A stretch of DNA of 64,000 bases, from assembly GCA_019843655.1 (NCBI GenBank), contig JACDQD010000006.1, forward strand, positions 28,448,022 to 28,512,021, in the 5' to 3' direction. Position 1 is the first letter of the stretch; the number at the start of each line of letters is the position of its first letter. Position numbers and translations under genes: made by a program. A model generated the notes under the pieces. The model was not told where the DNA came from, did no database searches, and was given only the letters and a program-made list of their open reading frames with translations. Below, piece after piece: positions 32,143-44,500 of this stretch. The stretch is from Lethocerus indicus. Its lineage: Eukaryota; Arthropoda; Insecta; Hemiptera; Belostomatidae.

Positions 32143-33102
32143 AAATACACAAAATGTACAGTATGAAATATTACAATATACAATGTCCTTTTCGTGTCAT
32201 ATATAGGATAATAAAATATATTATTTCCCTGGAATTTAAACGCTTTTGTAGTGTAGGGTCAGGTCGGAGTGCGCAGGGTGATGTTATTTTCCTTTATATT
32301 TTCGACCGTAAAGTTCAGATTTCGTGGAATATAATTTAAAAGCGCCGGTTTATTTTCGCGAATATTTTCCTGACTACTGTTTGAATTCTGTTAATATTAG
32401 ATCTAAACATCATGGTTCAAGTTACGCCCAGATCTGTTTCAAAGTACAAGCTCTGTAAAAGTAATTATTTATCGTTTAAACATAGTTTCAAATCTTGTAC
32501 CGTCTTTTCAACTTTATTATCAACAGTGTGTACAAAATGTACGACGATATTCCACACCATCCGAGCACACATAACACGGCAAGGTGTAATTAATCGGGCC
32601 TAAATGAACGGAGGAAAAAAGTGATTAATAGTTTATTTATTTTATTTAATAGTATAATTTATCGTCAGTAAACATTTTAAATTTTCTTTTCTTTCGAGGA
32701 ATTTATACGAGCGCATTTTACTGCCTTACAATTATCATTTTACTGCCTTACAAATTACAAATTTTTACCGCCTAATAAATTATCATATAGGAGAATTTCA
32801 TATATCGAACCCAACAAGGCATATTTGATAACATATAGGAAAATACTCCATTGGGATAAACTTATATTTATTTAATATTTAATCTTTGTTTTAATGTGTA
32901 TGTGTATATATATATATATTTACCTTCGTATGTGTGCGTGTGTGTTAGCATTAGTAAGAATAATATGCGCCTCAAATTAGATTGGATTTCTTGTAAGTTA
33001 TTTCACTGTAATATATATTTATATTATATAATGTTGGGTAAATAAAGTATGAAAAAACTTTAATTAAAAAAATGTTGTTCATATATCCTCTGACAATAAC
33101 TG

Positions 33103-33404
33103 AATCGGAAGTATTAATCTTTTGAATACGTAAAAATTACTTCCAAGTATAAATGTTTGGTACACACAAGATGACACAATGTACAAATAATACTTTGAAA
33201 TATTACAATCACTTTCTAATAATGCGTATTTATTAGGCAGAAAAAATTATAACAAAAACAAGAAAGAAAAATAAGTGAAACGAAATAGATTTATTAACTG
33301 AACAGATATTTTATTACCTTATGAAAAATTAAATAAATAATGGTGTAATTTTTGTTTTAAGTCTGTTTATTTGCCCCTCTGACATTAACTTAATCGGAAG
33401 TACT
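33103..33404 (-). repeat. Right arm of the inverted repeat pair
   Basis: Reverse complement of 29316-29612 over nearly the whole length with scattered differences, about 3.5 kb away. Equivalents in copies 2 to 4 are at about 39503-39804, 45874-46178 and 52277-52576. Confidence 0.85.
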
Positions 33405-34223
33405 CGGTGATTAATAATTCTCGAATAAATCTTTTAAATACATCGAAACAGGAAACTTAAAAAAATAAGAAACAGTGGGTATTTATTAAGCAGACAAAAT
33501 ATAAGATAAATAAAAAAATATTTATCTCTAAATATATATTCTATTGACTACTATTCTATAGTATTACTTCTAGTAATAATAGTATAGAATGCTTTTAGAG
33601 AAAAATCTCCAGGTATATTGGAGGAGCATATAATAAGAATAAGAATATGTACCAGAAATAAAATCTGAGATATTTCCATGTAATAGATACGTACATTATA
33701 TAGTGTTGGGTAAATTAAATGACTTTCTAAATTCTTGATTTAGTTTCTTTCCGTTGTAAATTACAACAAGTTAAATTCCGTTATTAAATAACAACAAGAA
33801 CAATTCGGATTGTGTTTGTGGCGGAGGAGCAGCCAATTGAAGGTCTTTTTAAAATCCAAAATGCTTTTGTAGATGTCTAATTTTTATATTTGTTCTCTTA
33901 AATGAAAGATAAAGTAGTAATTTGGTACGATGAAATAGAAAAACATTTTTATTAAAGCCATTGTTTACGATTTGAAGTTGACTTATAACAAATTTGAACA
34001 CGAATAAAATGAAATTTAACAAATTGAAGTTCAGATCATAACTGTATTTAAAGACAAATTCGTAGTGAAATTTAGTTGTCACAAATTGAAAACTTCTAAA
34101 CCTAAAAGCCTAATTTAATTTACACATTGAAACTACTTTCATCCAATGCATAAAAGAATATTTTGGCATCGCATTATAAATTTCATTGTAAATAATATGG
34201 GCTTTTGATAATTTATTTTCCAG

Positions 34224-34279
34224 GTGAACGTCAACAATTAATTAAAACCTACCTCGTCCAGATAAATTGAAGAACAAAA
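34224..34279 (+). CDS. CCT4: CCT4 terminal coding exon, copy 2
   Basis: Same acceptor core (tttattttccag), same VNVNN-stop (TAA 34239-34241) and same gtgagt donor as copy 1, with one A fewer before the donor. It could serve as an alternative last coding exon giving an identical protein. Whether it is ever spliced in cannot be told from sequence. Confidence 0.55.
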
Positions 34280-34665
34280 GTGAGTTTATTTATTTCTTAA
34301 CACTATGCCCTGGGCACATCTTGTCTGCTAAAAATTTTTAAGAATTTGTTAAGTGTTACTAATCAGCTGAGACTTACAAGTACTTATAGAGAAAGAAAAA
34401 ACTTGTTGTTGATGTCTATAACTTATTGTTACCTAAACAAGACACCAACAGAATGCTAGTAAAGTTCTGTCATTTACAAGAAATATCAGAGTCTTTTACA
34501 GGTATTATACTTTTGTAGAAAGTAGAAAATTCTTTTTTGGAAAAATTTTTTTTCCATCTTATTACCGGGTGTGCAAGTGAAACAATAATTTATCGCCGAT
34601 ATAAAAAAAAATTAAGAAACTCTGTTGTGGAACAGAGAAAACATTTCTGTTATAATGCCCATATA

Positions 34666-34881
34666 TTAGGGGTACCCGAAAGTAATCTACATTTTGACTT
34701 CGGAATTTAATTTTTTTTCTTAACAAAGAAACTTTAATTATTAATCTACTATATATTGACCGATATTATCGACAACTCTCCGCCGCCACTTTTGCGACAA
34801 ATTTTCGATTTCCCTCTTGAGGAATTCCTCAAGACCAAAAGACATCTTATCAAATTGTCGATTACTTTTGGGTACACCTAA
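34666..34881 (-). mobile_element. Mariner-type MITE, copy 2 (within tandem unit)
   Basis: Same termini and TA flanks; carried by duplication of the 6.4-kb unit and not by a new insertion. Confidence 0.7.
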
Positions 34882-35001
34882 TATAATACATACGAGATAA
34901 TTGCTCCTCCTCCTCGCAGCGATATTTTATAATTTCAAATAATCGTTTCATCGAGTCAATAATTGAATAATTTTAATGTTTATTTGTCTGTTTACTTTCA
35001 G

Positions 35002-35150
35002 AAATGTTTCAAGGATGCCTTTCAGCCATTTATGATTTTGCACAGCAGATGGACGCACTAAACAACTCTTAACCAATTCAAAGCTTTTACTACATCATAG
35101 TATGTCGTCGTTTATTTGTATTTAATAAATAAAATATAAACCAACAAAAT
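35002..35150 (+). other. Probable CCT4 3' UTR exon, copy 2
   Basis: Acceptor, 22-codon small frame and AATAAA signals all retained relative to copy 1. Confidence 0.45.
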
Positions 35151-38100
35151 AAAATGTTTCAAATTATTTCATTACCCCGTCAAAATTTATAGTTATTAAT
35201 TTCCGAGTTTTACCTGTATGTGCATGCATACAATTCTGATAACTAACTTATACTTCCGATTAAGTTAATGTCAGAGGGGCAAATAAACAAAATATTTAAC
35301 AAATATATTGCCTATTTATAAAAATTCAGATTGTGTTATAACCTGAGGTTATAGGTTATCCAAACTGATTGAAATTGCTTTTAAATATTCTCCCTCATAA
35401 ATAATTAACAGAAATAATTATCTAAAAAATTACATCATCGATGTCTAGTATTTTGTAGTACGCAAATCTAATTGGAACTACTTTCAAATCAATTTTACAA
35501 ATATTTCACACATGAACTAGGTTATATTTTACCTTTAAGTATTAATAACAATTACTTTTATTTCTAAACTGGGATTCGTATAAAACATTTGAGAACAAAA
35601 TTGTATACATTATTTAAGAAAATGTTTATCCAAAAAATATATCGCTAAAGTTTTTTTAAATAGAAATATGTTTAAAATTGTCTATCAATTTATATACTTA
35701 GTATTAGATTGAAGTACTAAGCAGTACTTCCGATTAAGTTAATGTCAGAGGGCAAATTAACAAACTTAAAACAAAAATTACGCCATTATTTATTTAATTT
35801 TTCATAAGTTAATAAAATATCTGTTTAGTTAATAAATCTATTTCGTTTCGCTTATTTTTTCTTGTTTTTGTTATAATTTTTTCTGCCTAATAAATACGCA
35901 TTATTAGAAAGTTATTGTAATATTTCAAAGTATTACTTGTATATTGTGTCATCAAGTGTACCAAACATTTATACTTGGAAGTAATTTTATGTATTCAAAA
36001 GATTAATACTTCCGATTTAGATATATTGCTAAAGGTTTTTTTAATAGAATAATGTTTAAAATTGTCTATTGATTTACATACCCCTGTATAGAGCTATGAA
36101 TCTATAAGAACTAGTCTATATTTTATTTCATTTTTCTAAGGATTTGAAAGAAATTGTTAAAACCACTAATTCACTTTCATTATTACAAAAACTCGCTCTC
36201 TTCGGCTGTCTACAATAAAGGTCGATTATACAATAAATAAGAAGGAAAAAACTAACGGCTTTTACATAATTTTATCGAGTATTAACGGCAATTATTTTTA
36301 TTTCAGAACTAGAATAAATATAGAAAATGGGAGAATCAAATATGTGTGCACATTGTGTACATTATTAAATCAGTTTTCTGTAACTGTTTTACAAGCAATA
36401 CAATCAGTTGTATATTGTTGGTATTTGATTTTTATTTGGTTAGTATACAAAAAATGTATCGGTAATGTCCAGTATTTACCAGTCTGAAAAAAGCGATTGA
36501 AACTATTATCACTCTCGAATGATAAATAATCACCAAACAGCTATTACTTGTCGAATGTTGATTATTTACAAATAATCCGACTTCAAATAATCGAAATTTA
36601 AACAATACACTTTATTTCTATTGTTTACCCTAACAACACTTTTTTATCTCTTAGTCTCATAATATTCGCGTTTATTGTAAATGATTTAGAAAAACATAGA
36701 ACACTATCAGTTAACCGATTGAACTGGGTATTAAATGTGAAATGATTCTTCGGAATTATAGAATAAATGCTAAACTCTCCACAACTGCTAGAAATTTGAG
36801 ACTCAACTGAAGATCCTTTTATTTTAAATTCCGTCCTATCGTCCAGTAATTTAAAATGTTAAAATAACCTTTCAAGTTGGAAACCGCGGTTGGGCCGCCT
36901 CTGGGCGCTATCCCATAACATTGGCCATAATCGGCGAAAATACAAAAATCTCCAATTACCTATTTCCCCAGTCCAGGTTTTCCCACAATAAAATTACTAA
37001 TTGTTATAGGGCGGAAATTATTTGCGATTCGGGAACAGGAAAAAAGTCGAAACTGTATATTCCCTAACCGTGTATATCCTTAATTTTCGACGCTTTCGAA
37101 TATTGTCGCAATCGGCGACGAGTGAAAAACTAAAAAAAGTTATCTCGGCCAAATATATTCTCCTCTCAAATAGATTTTACTCCGATAGAAATTAGGAATT
37201 AGTAAATTGCGGCCCCAAACCGAAAAATTACAAAACCCTTAACCTGGATACTTTCGAACAATCAGAATCAAAATAAATATATTGTCGCAATCGGCCAAAA
37301 GTAAAACTAAAAAAGTTATTTCGGCAAATATATTCTCCGTAGATTTTACGAATTTGTTGCAGTAAAATTTAGAAATTGCGGTAGAATTTAGCAAAAAGAA
37401 GGAAAAATAGAAAAAGAAAAATGTAAAAAAAGAGAAAAATGAGAAAAAAGAAAGGAAAGAGAAAAAAGAAAAAAGTCAGGGGCGCAAACGTAGGAGAAGA
37501 AAAAAAGGGAAAAAAGGATAAAAAGGAAAAAAAAGTAAAAAAATTAAAAAAAGAAAAAAATGAAAAAAAAAGAAACCGAATTTTCGGGGTGTTTATCGCG
37601 ATTTTATAAAATCGGAAATTACAAATTATTTCTAGAATTCCTCGAAATATGCGTCGGCCATTTTGGAGACCGACACCGGCGGCTTTTTACACTCGGATTT
37701 AAATTAGAATAACTTTTATCAAAAATGTAGTCTCAGAGTCCATCGAACCATCCTATCGTTATTGTATTCTACTAACGCGTAATCGATTATCTTCAGATGT
37801 AAATAAGGTTTGAATTATTATTCATTTTCGTATATAGTTGGGCGTCGAAAATATATACAAATTCTGGAAACAGACGATCCGATACAGTAGATTTCGTCTG
37901 TTTTCGGTCTTTTGCTGGGCCGTCGAGAATTTAATTCGGTGAATATATTTTTGAAAAAAATCGTCCTACGAACCCGGCCTAAAAGAAAAGGCAAAGGGAG
38001 GTTATAAACACTGTGGGGAGGGTTAAGGTTATACCGAAGCTTTAATTTTCATATTTTCGCACAAGAATCCTTCATCCGTTTTTATTCTTTGTGCACAATA

Positions 38101-40629
38101 ATTTACTTTACACTGTCGGGACGATTTCTTAAATTTCCATATTTCACGTATTCTGAATGAACCGAGGAAAACTACTGTTTCTTAGTGTGCTTTTTGGCCA
38201 TACTCCAGTGATCCGCTACTTTAGATCTTATTTCAACAACTTAACATCGGATATATTTAAAAACTACATCTAAATATAGGTTTTTAAATATAATTTCATA
38301 TCGCTCAGTGTTATTAATTTTGTGTATTGATCATTTATCTTCTTAATCTATTATTAACAGTTTTCCTTTTGCCGATATGTGCCCGTTGTTCTCTATATTC
38401 TGTGTTTTAAAGTGTTTATTTTTCTACTTTTAGTAGTTTTTATACTTTTGTCTCATTCTGTCGTTTCCTGATTTAATTTTATATTTTTTGGGCAGTTAGG
38501 ATGCCCGAAAAACATCCAAAGTGACTGACACAGCGCTACTGAAGACGGAAATACACAAAATGTACAGTATGAAATATTACAATATACAATGTCCTTTTCG
38601 TGTCATATATAGGATAATAAAATATATTATTTCCTGGAATTTAAACGCTTTTGTAGTGTAGGGTCAGGTCGGAGCGAGCAGGGTGATGTTATTTTCCTTT
38701 ATATTTTCGACCGTAAAGTTCAGATTTCGTGGAATATAATTTAAAAGCGCGGTTTATTTTCAATATTTTCCTGACTACTGTTTGAATTCTGTTAATATTA
38801 GATCTAAACATCATGGTTCAAGTTCGCCCAGATCTGTTTCAAAGTACAGCTCTGTAAAAGTAATTATTTATCGTTTAAACATAGTTTCAAATCCTTGTAC
38901 CGTCTTTTCAACTTTATTATCAACAGTGTGTACAAAATGTACGACGATATTCCACACCATCCCGAGCACACATAACACGGCAAGGTGTAATTAATCGGGC
39001 CTAAATGAAACGGAGGAAAAAAAGTGATTAATAGTTTATTTATTTTATTTAATAGTATAATTTATCGTCGTAAAACATTTTAAATTTTCTTTTCTTTCGA
39101 GGGAATTTATACGGAGCGGCATTTTTACTGCCTTACAATTATCATTTTACTGCCTTACAATTATCATTTTACTGCCTAATACATTATCATATAGGAGAAT
39201 TTCATATATCGAACCCAACAACGCATATTTGATAACATATAGGAAAATACTCCATTGGGATAAACTTATATTTATTTAATATTTAATCTTTGTTTTCATG
39301 TGTATGTGTATATATATATATTTACCTTCGTATGTGTGCGTGTGTTAGCATTAGTAAGAATAATATGCGCCTCAAATTAGATTGGATTTCTTGTAAGTTA
39401 TTTCACTGTAATATATATTTATATTATATAATGTTGGGTAAATAAAGTATGAAAAAACTTTAATTAAAAAAATGTTGTTCATATATCCTCTGACAATAAC
39501 TGAATCGGAAGTATTAATCTTTTGAATACGTAAAAATTACTTCCAAGTATAAATGTTTGGTACACACAAGATGACACAATGTACAAATAATACTTTGAAA
39601 TATTACAATCACTTTCTAATAATGCGTATTTATTAGGCAGAAAAAAATTATAACAAAAACAAGAAAGAAAAATAAGTGAAACGAAATAGATTTATTAACT
39701 GAACAGATATTTTATTACCTTATGAAAAATTAAATAAATAATGGTGTAATTTTTGTTTTAAGTCTGTTTATTTGCCCCTCTGACATTAACTTAATCGGAA
39801 GTACTCGGTGATTAATAATTCTCGAATAAATCTTTTAAATACATCGAAACAGGAAACTTAAAAAAATAAGAAACAGTGGGTATTTATTAAGCAGACAAAA
39901 TATAAGATAAATAAAAAAATATTTATCTCTAAATATATATTCTATTGACTACTATTCTATAGTATTACTTCTAGTAATAATAGTATAGAATGCTTTTAGA
40001 GAAAAAATCTCCAGGTATATTGGAGGAACGCATATAATAAGAATAAGAATATGTACCAGAAATAAAATCTGAGATATTTCCATGTAATAGATACGTACAT
40101 TATATAGTGTTGGGTAAATTAAATGACTTTCTAAATTCTTGATTTAGTTTCTTTCCGTTGTAAATTACAACAAGTTAAATTCCGTTATTAAATAACAACA
40201 AGAACAATTCGGATTGTGTTTGTGGCCGGAGGAGCAGCCGAATTGAAGGTCTTTTTAAAATCCAAAATGCTTTTGTAGATGTCTAATTTTTATATTTGTT
40301 CTCTTAAATGAAAGATAAAGTAGTAATTTGGTACGATGAAATAGAAAAACATTTTTATTAAAGCCATTGTTTACGATTTGAAGTTGACTTATAACAAATT
40401 TGAACACGAATAAAATGAAATTTAACAAATTGAAGTTCAGATCATAACTGTATTTAAAGACAAATTCGTAGTGAAATTTAGTTGTCACAAATTGAAAACT
40501 TCTAAACCTAAAAGCCTAATTTAATTTACACATTGAAACTACTTTCATCCAATGCATAAAAGAATATTTTGGCATCGCATTATAAATTTCATTGTAAATA
40601 ATATGGGCTTTTGATAATTTATTTTCCAG

Positions 40630-40686
40630 GTGAACGTCAACAATTAATTAAAACCTACCTCGTCCAGATAAATTGAAGAACAAAAA
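40630..40686 (+). CDS. CCT4: CCT4 terminal coding exon, copy 3
   Basis: Acceptor, five codons and stop (TAA 40645-40647), and donor all intact and identical in sequence to copy 1 across the exon. Same caveat as copy 2. Confidence 0.55.
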
Positions 40687-41072
40687 GTGAGTTTATTTAT
40701 TTCTTAACACTATGCCCTGGGCACATCTTGTCTGCTAAAAATTTTTAAGAATTTGTTAAGTGTTACTAATCAGCTGAGACTTACAAGTACTTATAGAGAA
40801 AGAAAAAACTTGTTGTTGATGTCTATAACTTATTGTTACCTAAACAAGACACCAACAGAATGCTAGTAAAGTTCTGTCATTTACAAGAAATATCAGAGTC
40901 TTTTACAGGTATTATACTTTTGTAGAAAGTAGAAAATTCTTTTTTGGAAAAATTTTTTTTCCATCTTATTACCGGGTGTGCAAGTGAAACAATAATTTAT
41001 CGCCGATATAAAAAAAAATTAAGAAACTCTGTTGTGGAACAGAGAAAACATTTCTGTTATAATGCCCATATA

Positions 41073-41287
41073 TTAGGGGTACCCGAAAGTAATCTACATT
41101 TTGACTTCGGAATTTAATTTTTTTTCTTAACAAAGAAACTTTAATTATTAATCTACTATATATTGACCGATATTATCGACAACTCTCCGCCGCCACTTTT
41201 GCGACAAATTTTCGATTTCCCTCTTGAGAATTCCTCAAGACCAAAAGACATCTTATCAAATTGTCGATTACTTTTGGGTACACCTAA
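41073..41287 (-). mobile_element. Mariner-type MITE, copy 3 (within tandem unit)
   Basis: As copy 2, with a one-base loss near 41228 ('cttgagaattcctc') that breaks the residual transposase frame. Confidence 0.7.
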
Positions 41288-41407
41288 TATAATACATACG
41301 AGATAATTGCTCCTCCTCCTCCCAGCGATATTTTATAATTTCAAATAATCGTTTCATCGAGTCAATAATTGAATAATTTTAATGTTTATTTGTCTGTTTA
41401 CTTTCAG

Positions 41408-41556
41408 AAATGTTTCAAGGATGCCTTTCAGCCATTTATGATTTTGCACAGCAGATGGACGCACTAAACAACTCTTAACCAATTCAAAGCTTTTACTACA
41501 TCATAGTATGTCGTCGTTTATTTGTATTTAATAAATAAAATATAAACCAACAAAAT
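41408..41556 (+). other. Probable CCT4 3' UTR exon, copy 3
   Basis: Acceptor, small frame and AATAAA signals retained. Confidence 0.45.
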
Positions 41557-44500
41557 AAAATGTTTCAAATTATTACCCGTCAAAATTTATAGTTATTAAT
41601 TTCCAAGTTTTACCTGTATGTGCATGCATACAATTCTGATAACTAACTTATACTTCCGATTAAGTTAATGTCAGAGGGGCAAATAAACAAAATATTTGAC
41701 AAATATATTGCCTATTTATAAAAATTCAGATTGTGTTATAACCTGAGATTATAGGTTATCCGAACTGATTGAAATTGCTTTTAAATATTCTCCCTCATAA
41801 ATAATTAACAGAAATAATTATCTAAAAAATTACATCATCGATGTCTAGTATTTTGTAGTACGCAAATCTAATTGGAACTACTTTCAAATCAATTTTACAA
41901 ATATTTCACACATGAACTAGGTTATATTTTACCTTTAAGTATTAATAACAATTACTTTTATTTCTAAACTGGGATTCGTATAAAACATTTGAGAACAAAA
42001 TTGTATACATTATTTAAGAAAATGTTTATCCAAAAATATATCGCTAAAGTTTTTTAAATAGAAATATGTTTAAAATTGTCTATCAATTTATATACTTCAG
42101 TATTAGATTGAAGTACTAAGCAGTACTTCCGATTAAGTTAATGTCAGAGGGGCAAATTAACAAACTTAAAACAAAAATTACGCCATTATTTATTTAATTT
42201 TTCATAAGTTAATAAAATATCTGTTTAGTTAATAAATCTATTTCGTTTCGCTTATTTTTTTCTTGTTTTTGTTATAATTTTTTTCTGCCTAATAAATACG
42301 CATTATTAGAAAGTTATTGTAATATTTCAAAGTATTACTTGTATATTGTGTCATCAAGTGTACCAAACATTTATACTTGGAAGTAATTTTTATGTATTCA
42401 AAAGATTAATACTTCCGATTTAGATATATTGCTAAAGGTTTTTTTAATAGAATAATGTTTAAAATTGTCTATTGATTTACATACCCCTGTATAGAGCTAT
42501 GAATCTATAAGAACTAGTCTATATTTTATTTCATTTTTCTAAGGATTTGAAAGAAATTGTTAAAACCACTAATTCACTTTCATTATTACAAAAACTCGCT
42601 CTCTTCGGCTGTCTACAATAAAGGTCGATTATACAATAAATAAGAAGGAAAAACTAACGGCTTTTACATAATTTTATCGAGTATTAACGGCAATTATTTT
42701 TATTTCAGAACTAGAATAAATATAGAAAATGGGAGAATCAAATATGTGTGCACATTGTGTACATTATTAAATCAGTTTTCTGTAACTGTTTTACAAGCAA
42801 TACAATCAGTTGTATATTGTTGGTATTTGATTTTTATTTGGTTAGTATACAAAAAATGTATCGGTAATGTCCAGTATTTACCAGTCTGAAAAAAGCGATT
42901 GAAACTATTATCACTCTCGAATGATAAATAATCACCAAACAGCTATTACTTGTCGAATGTTGATTATTTACAAATAATCCGACTTCAAATAATCGAAATT
43001 TAAACAATACACTTTATTTCTATTGTTTACCCCTAACAACACTTTTTTTTATCTCTTAGTCTCATAATATTCGCGTTTATTGTAAATGATTTAGAAAAAC
43101 ATAGAACACTATCAGTTAACCGATTGAACTGGGTATTAAATGTGAAATGATTCTTCGGAATTATAGAATAAATGCTAAACTCTCCACAACTGCTAGAAAT
43201 TCGAGACTCAACTGAAGGTCCTTTTATTTTAAATTCCGTCCTATCGTCCAGTAATTTAAAATGTTAAAATAACCTTTCAAGTTGGAAACCGCGGTTGGGC
43301 CGCCTCTGGGCGCTATCAATAACATTGGCCATAATCGGCGAAAATACAAAAATCTCCAATTACCTATTTCCCCAGTCCAGGTTTTCCCCAATAAAATTAC
43401 TAATTGTTATAGGGCGGAAATTATTTGCGATTCGGGAACAGGAAAAAAGTCGAAACTGTATATTCCCTAACCGTGTATATCCTTAATTTTCGACGCTTTC
43501 GAATATTGTCGCAATCGGCGACGAGTAAAAAACTAAAAAAAGTTATCTCGGCCAAATATATTCTCCTCTCAAATAGATTTTACTCCGATATAAATTAGGA
43601 ATTAGTAAATTGCGGCCCCAAACCGAAAAATTACAAAACCCTTAACCTGGATACTTTCGAACAATCAGAATCAAAATAAATATATTGTCGCAATCGGCCA
43701 AAAGTAAAACTAAAAAAGTTATTTCGGCAAATATATTCTTCGTAGATTTTACGAATTTGTTGCAGTAAAATTTAGAAATTGCGGTAGAATTTAGCAAAAA
43801 AAGAAGGGAAAAATAGAAAAAAAAAAAATGTAAAAAGAGAAAATGAGAAAAAGAAAGGAAAGAGAAAAAGAAAAAGTCAGGGCGCAAACGTAGGAGAAGA
43901 AAAAAGGAAAAAGGATAAAAGGAAAAAAAAAAATTAAAAAAAAAAAAATGAAAAAAAAAGAAACCGAATTTTCGGGGTGTTTATCGCGATTTTATAAAAT
44001 CGGAAATTACAAATTATTTCTAGAATTCCTCGAAATATGCGTCGGCCATTTTGGAGACCGACACCGGCGGCTTTTTACACTCGGATTTAAATTAGAATAA
44101 CTTTTATCAAAAATGTAGTCTCAGAGTCCATCGAACCATCCTATCGTTATTGTATTCTACTAACGCGTAATCGATTATCTTCAGATGTAAATAAGGTTTG
44201 AATTATTATTCATTTTCGTATATAGTTGGGCGTCGAAAATATATACAAATTCTGAAACAGACGATCCGATACAGTAGATTTCGTCTGTTTTCGGTCTTTG
44301 CTGGGCCGTCGAGAATTTAATTCGGTGAATATATTTTTGAAAAAAATCGTCCTACGAACCCGGCCTAAAAGAAAAGGCAAAGGGAGGTTATAAACACTGT
44401 GGGGAGGGTTAAGGTTATACCGAAGCTTTAATTTTCATATTTTCGCACAAGAATCCTTCATCCGTTTTTATTCTTTGTGCACAATAATTTAATTTACACT

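Larger units (their letters stand above)
27823..34211 (+). repeat. 6.4-kb tandem unit, copy 1
   Basis: The unit begins inside the polypyrimidine tract of the CCT4 terminal exon (tttattttccag) and ends at 'gggcttttgataa', where the next 'tttattttccag' begins. The spacing from this terminal exon to the next copy is 6389 bp. Copy 1 is the most different of the four: for example, the stretch near 28150 lacks text present in copies 2 to 4 (ccatcttattaccgggtgtg). Confidence 0.95.
34212..40617 (+). repeat. 6.4-kb tandem unit, copy 2
   Basis: Nearly identical to copies 3 and 4 throughout, with small indels and substitutions. The spacing to the next terminal exon is 6406 bp. Confidence 0.95.

Noticed and set aside
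33849..34082. Minus-strand open frame of 77-108 codons conserved in all four tandem units (MTTKFHYEFVFKYSYDLNFN...)
   Set aside because: Conservation follows from recent duplication of the whole unit. The composition is that of AT-rich DNA, the C-terminal part changes frame between copies, and no family is recognised.
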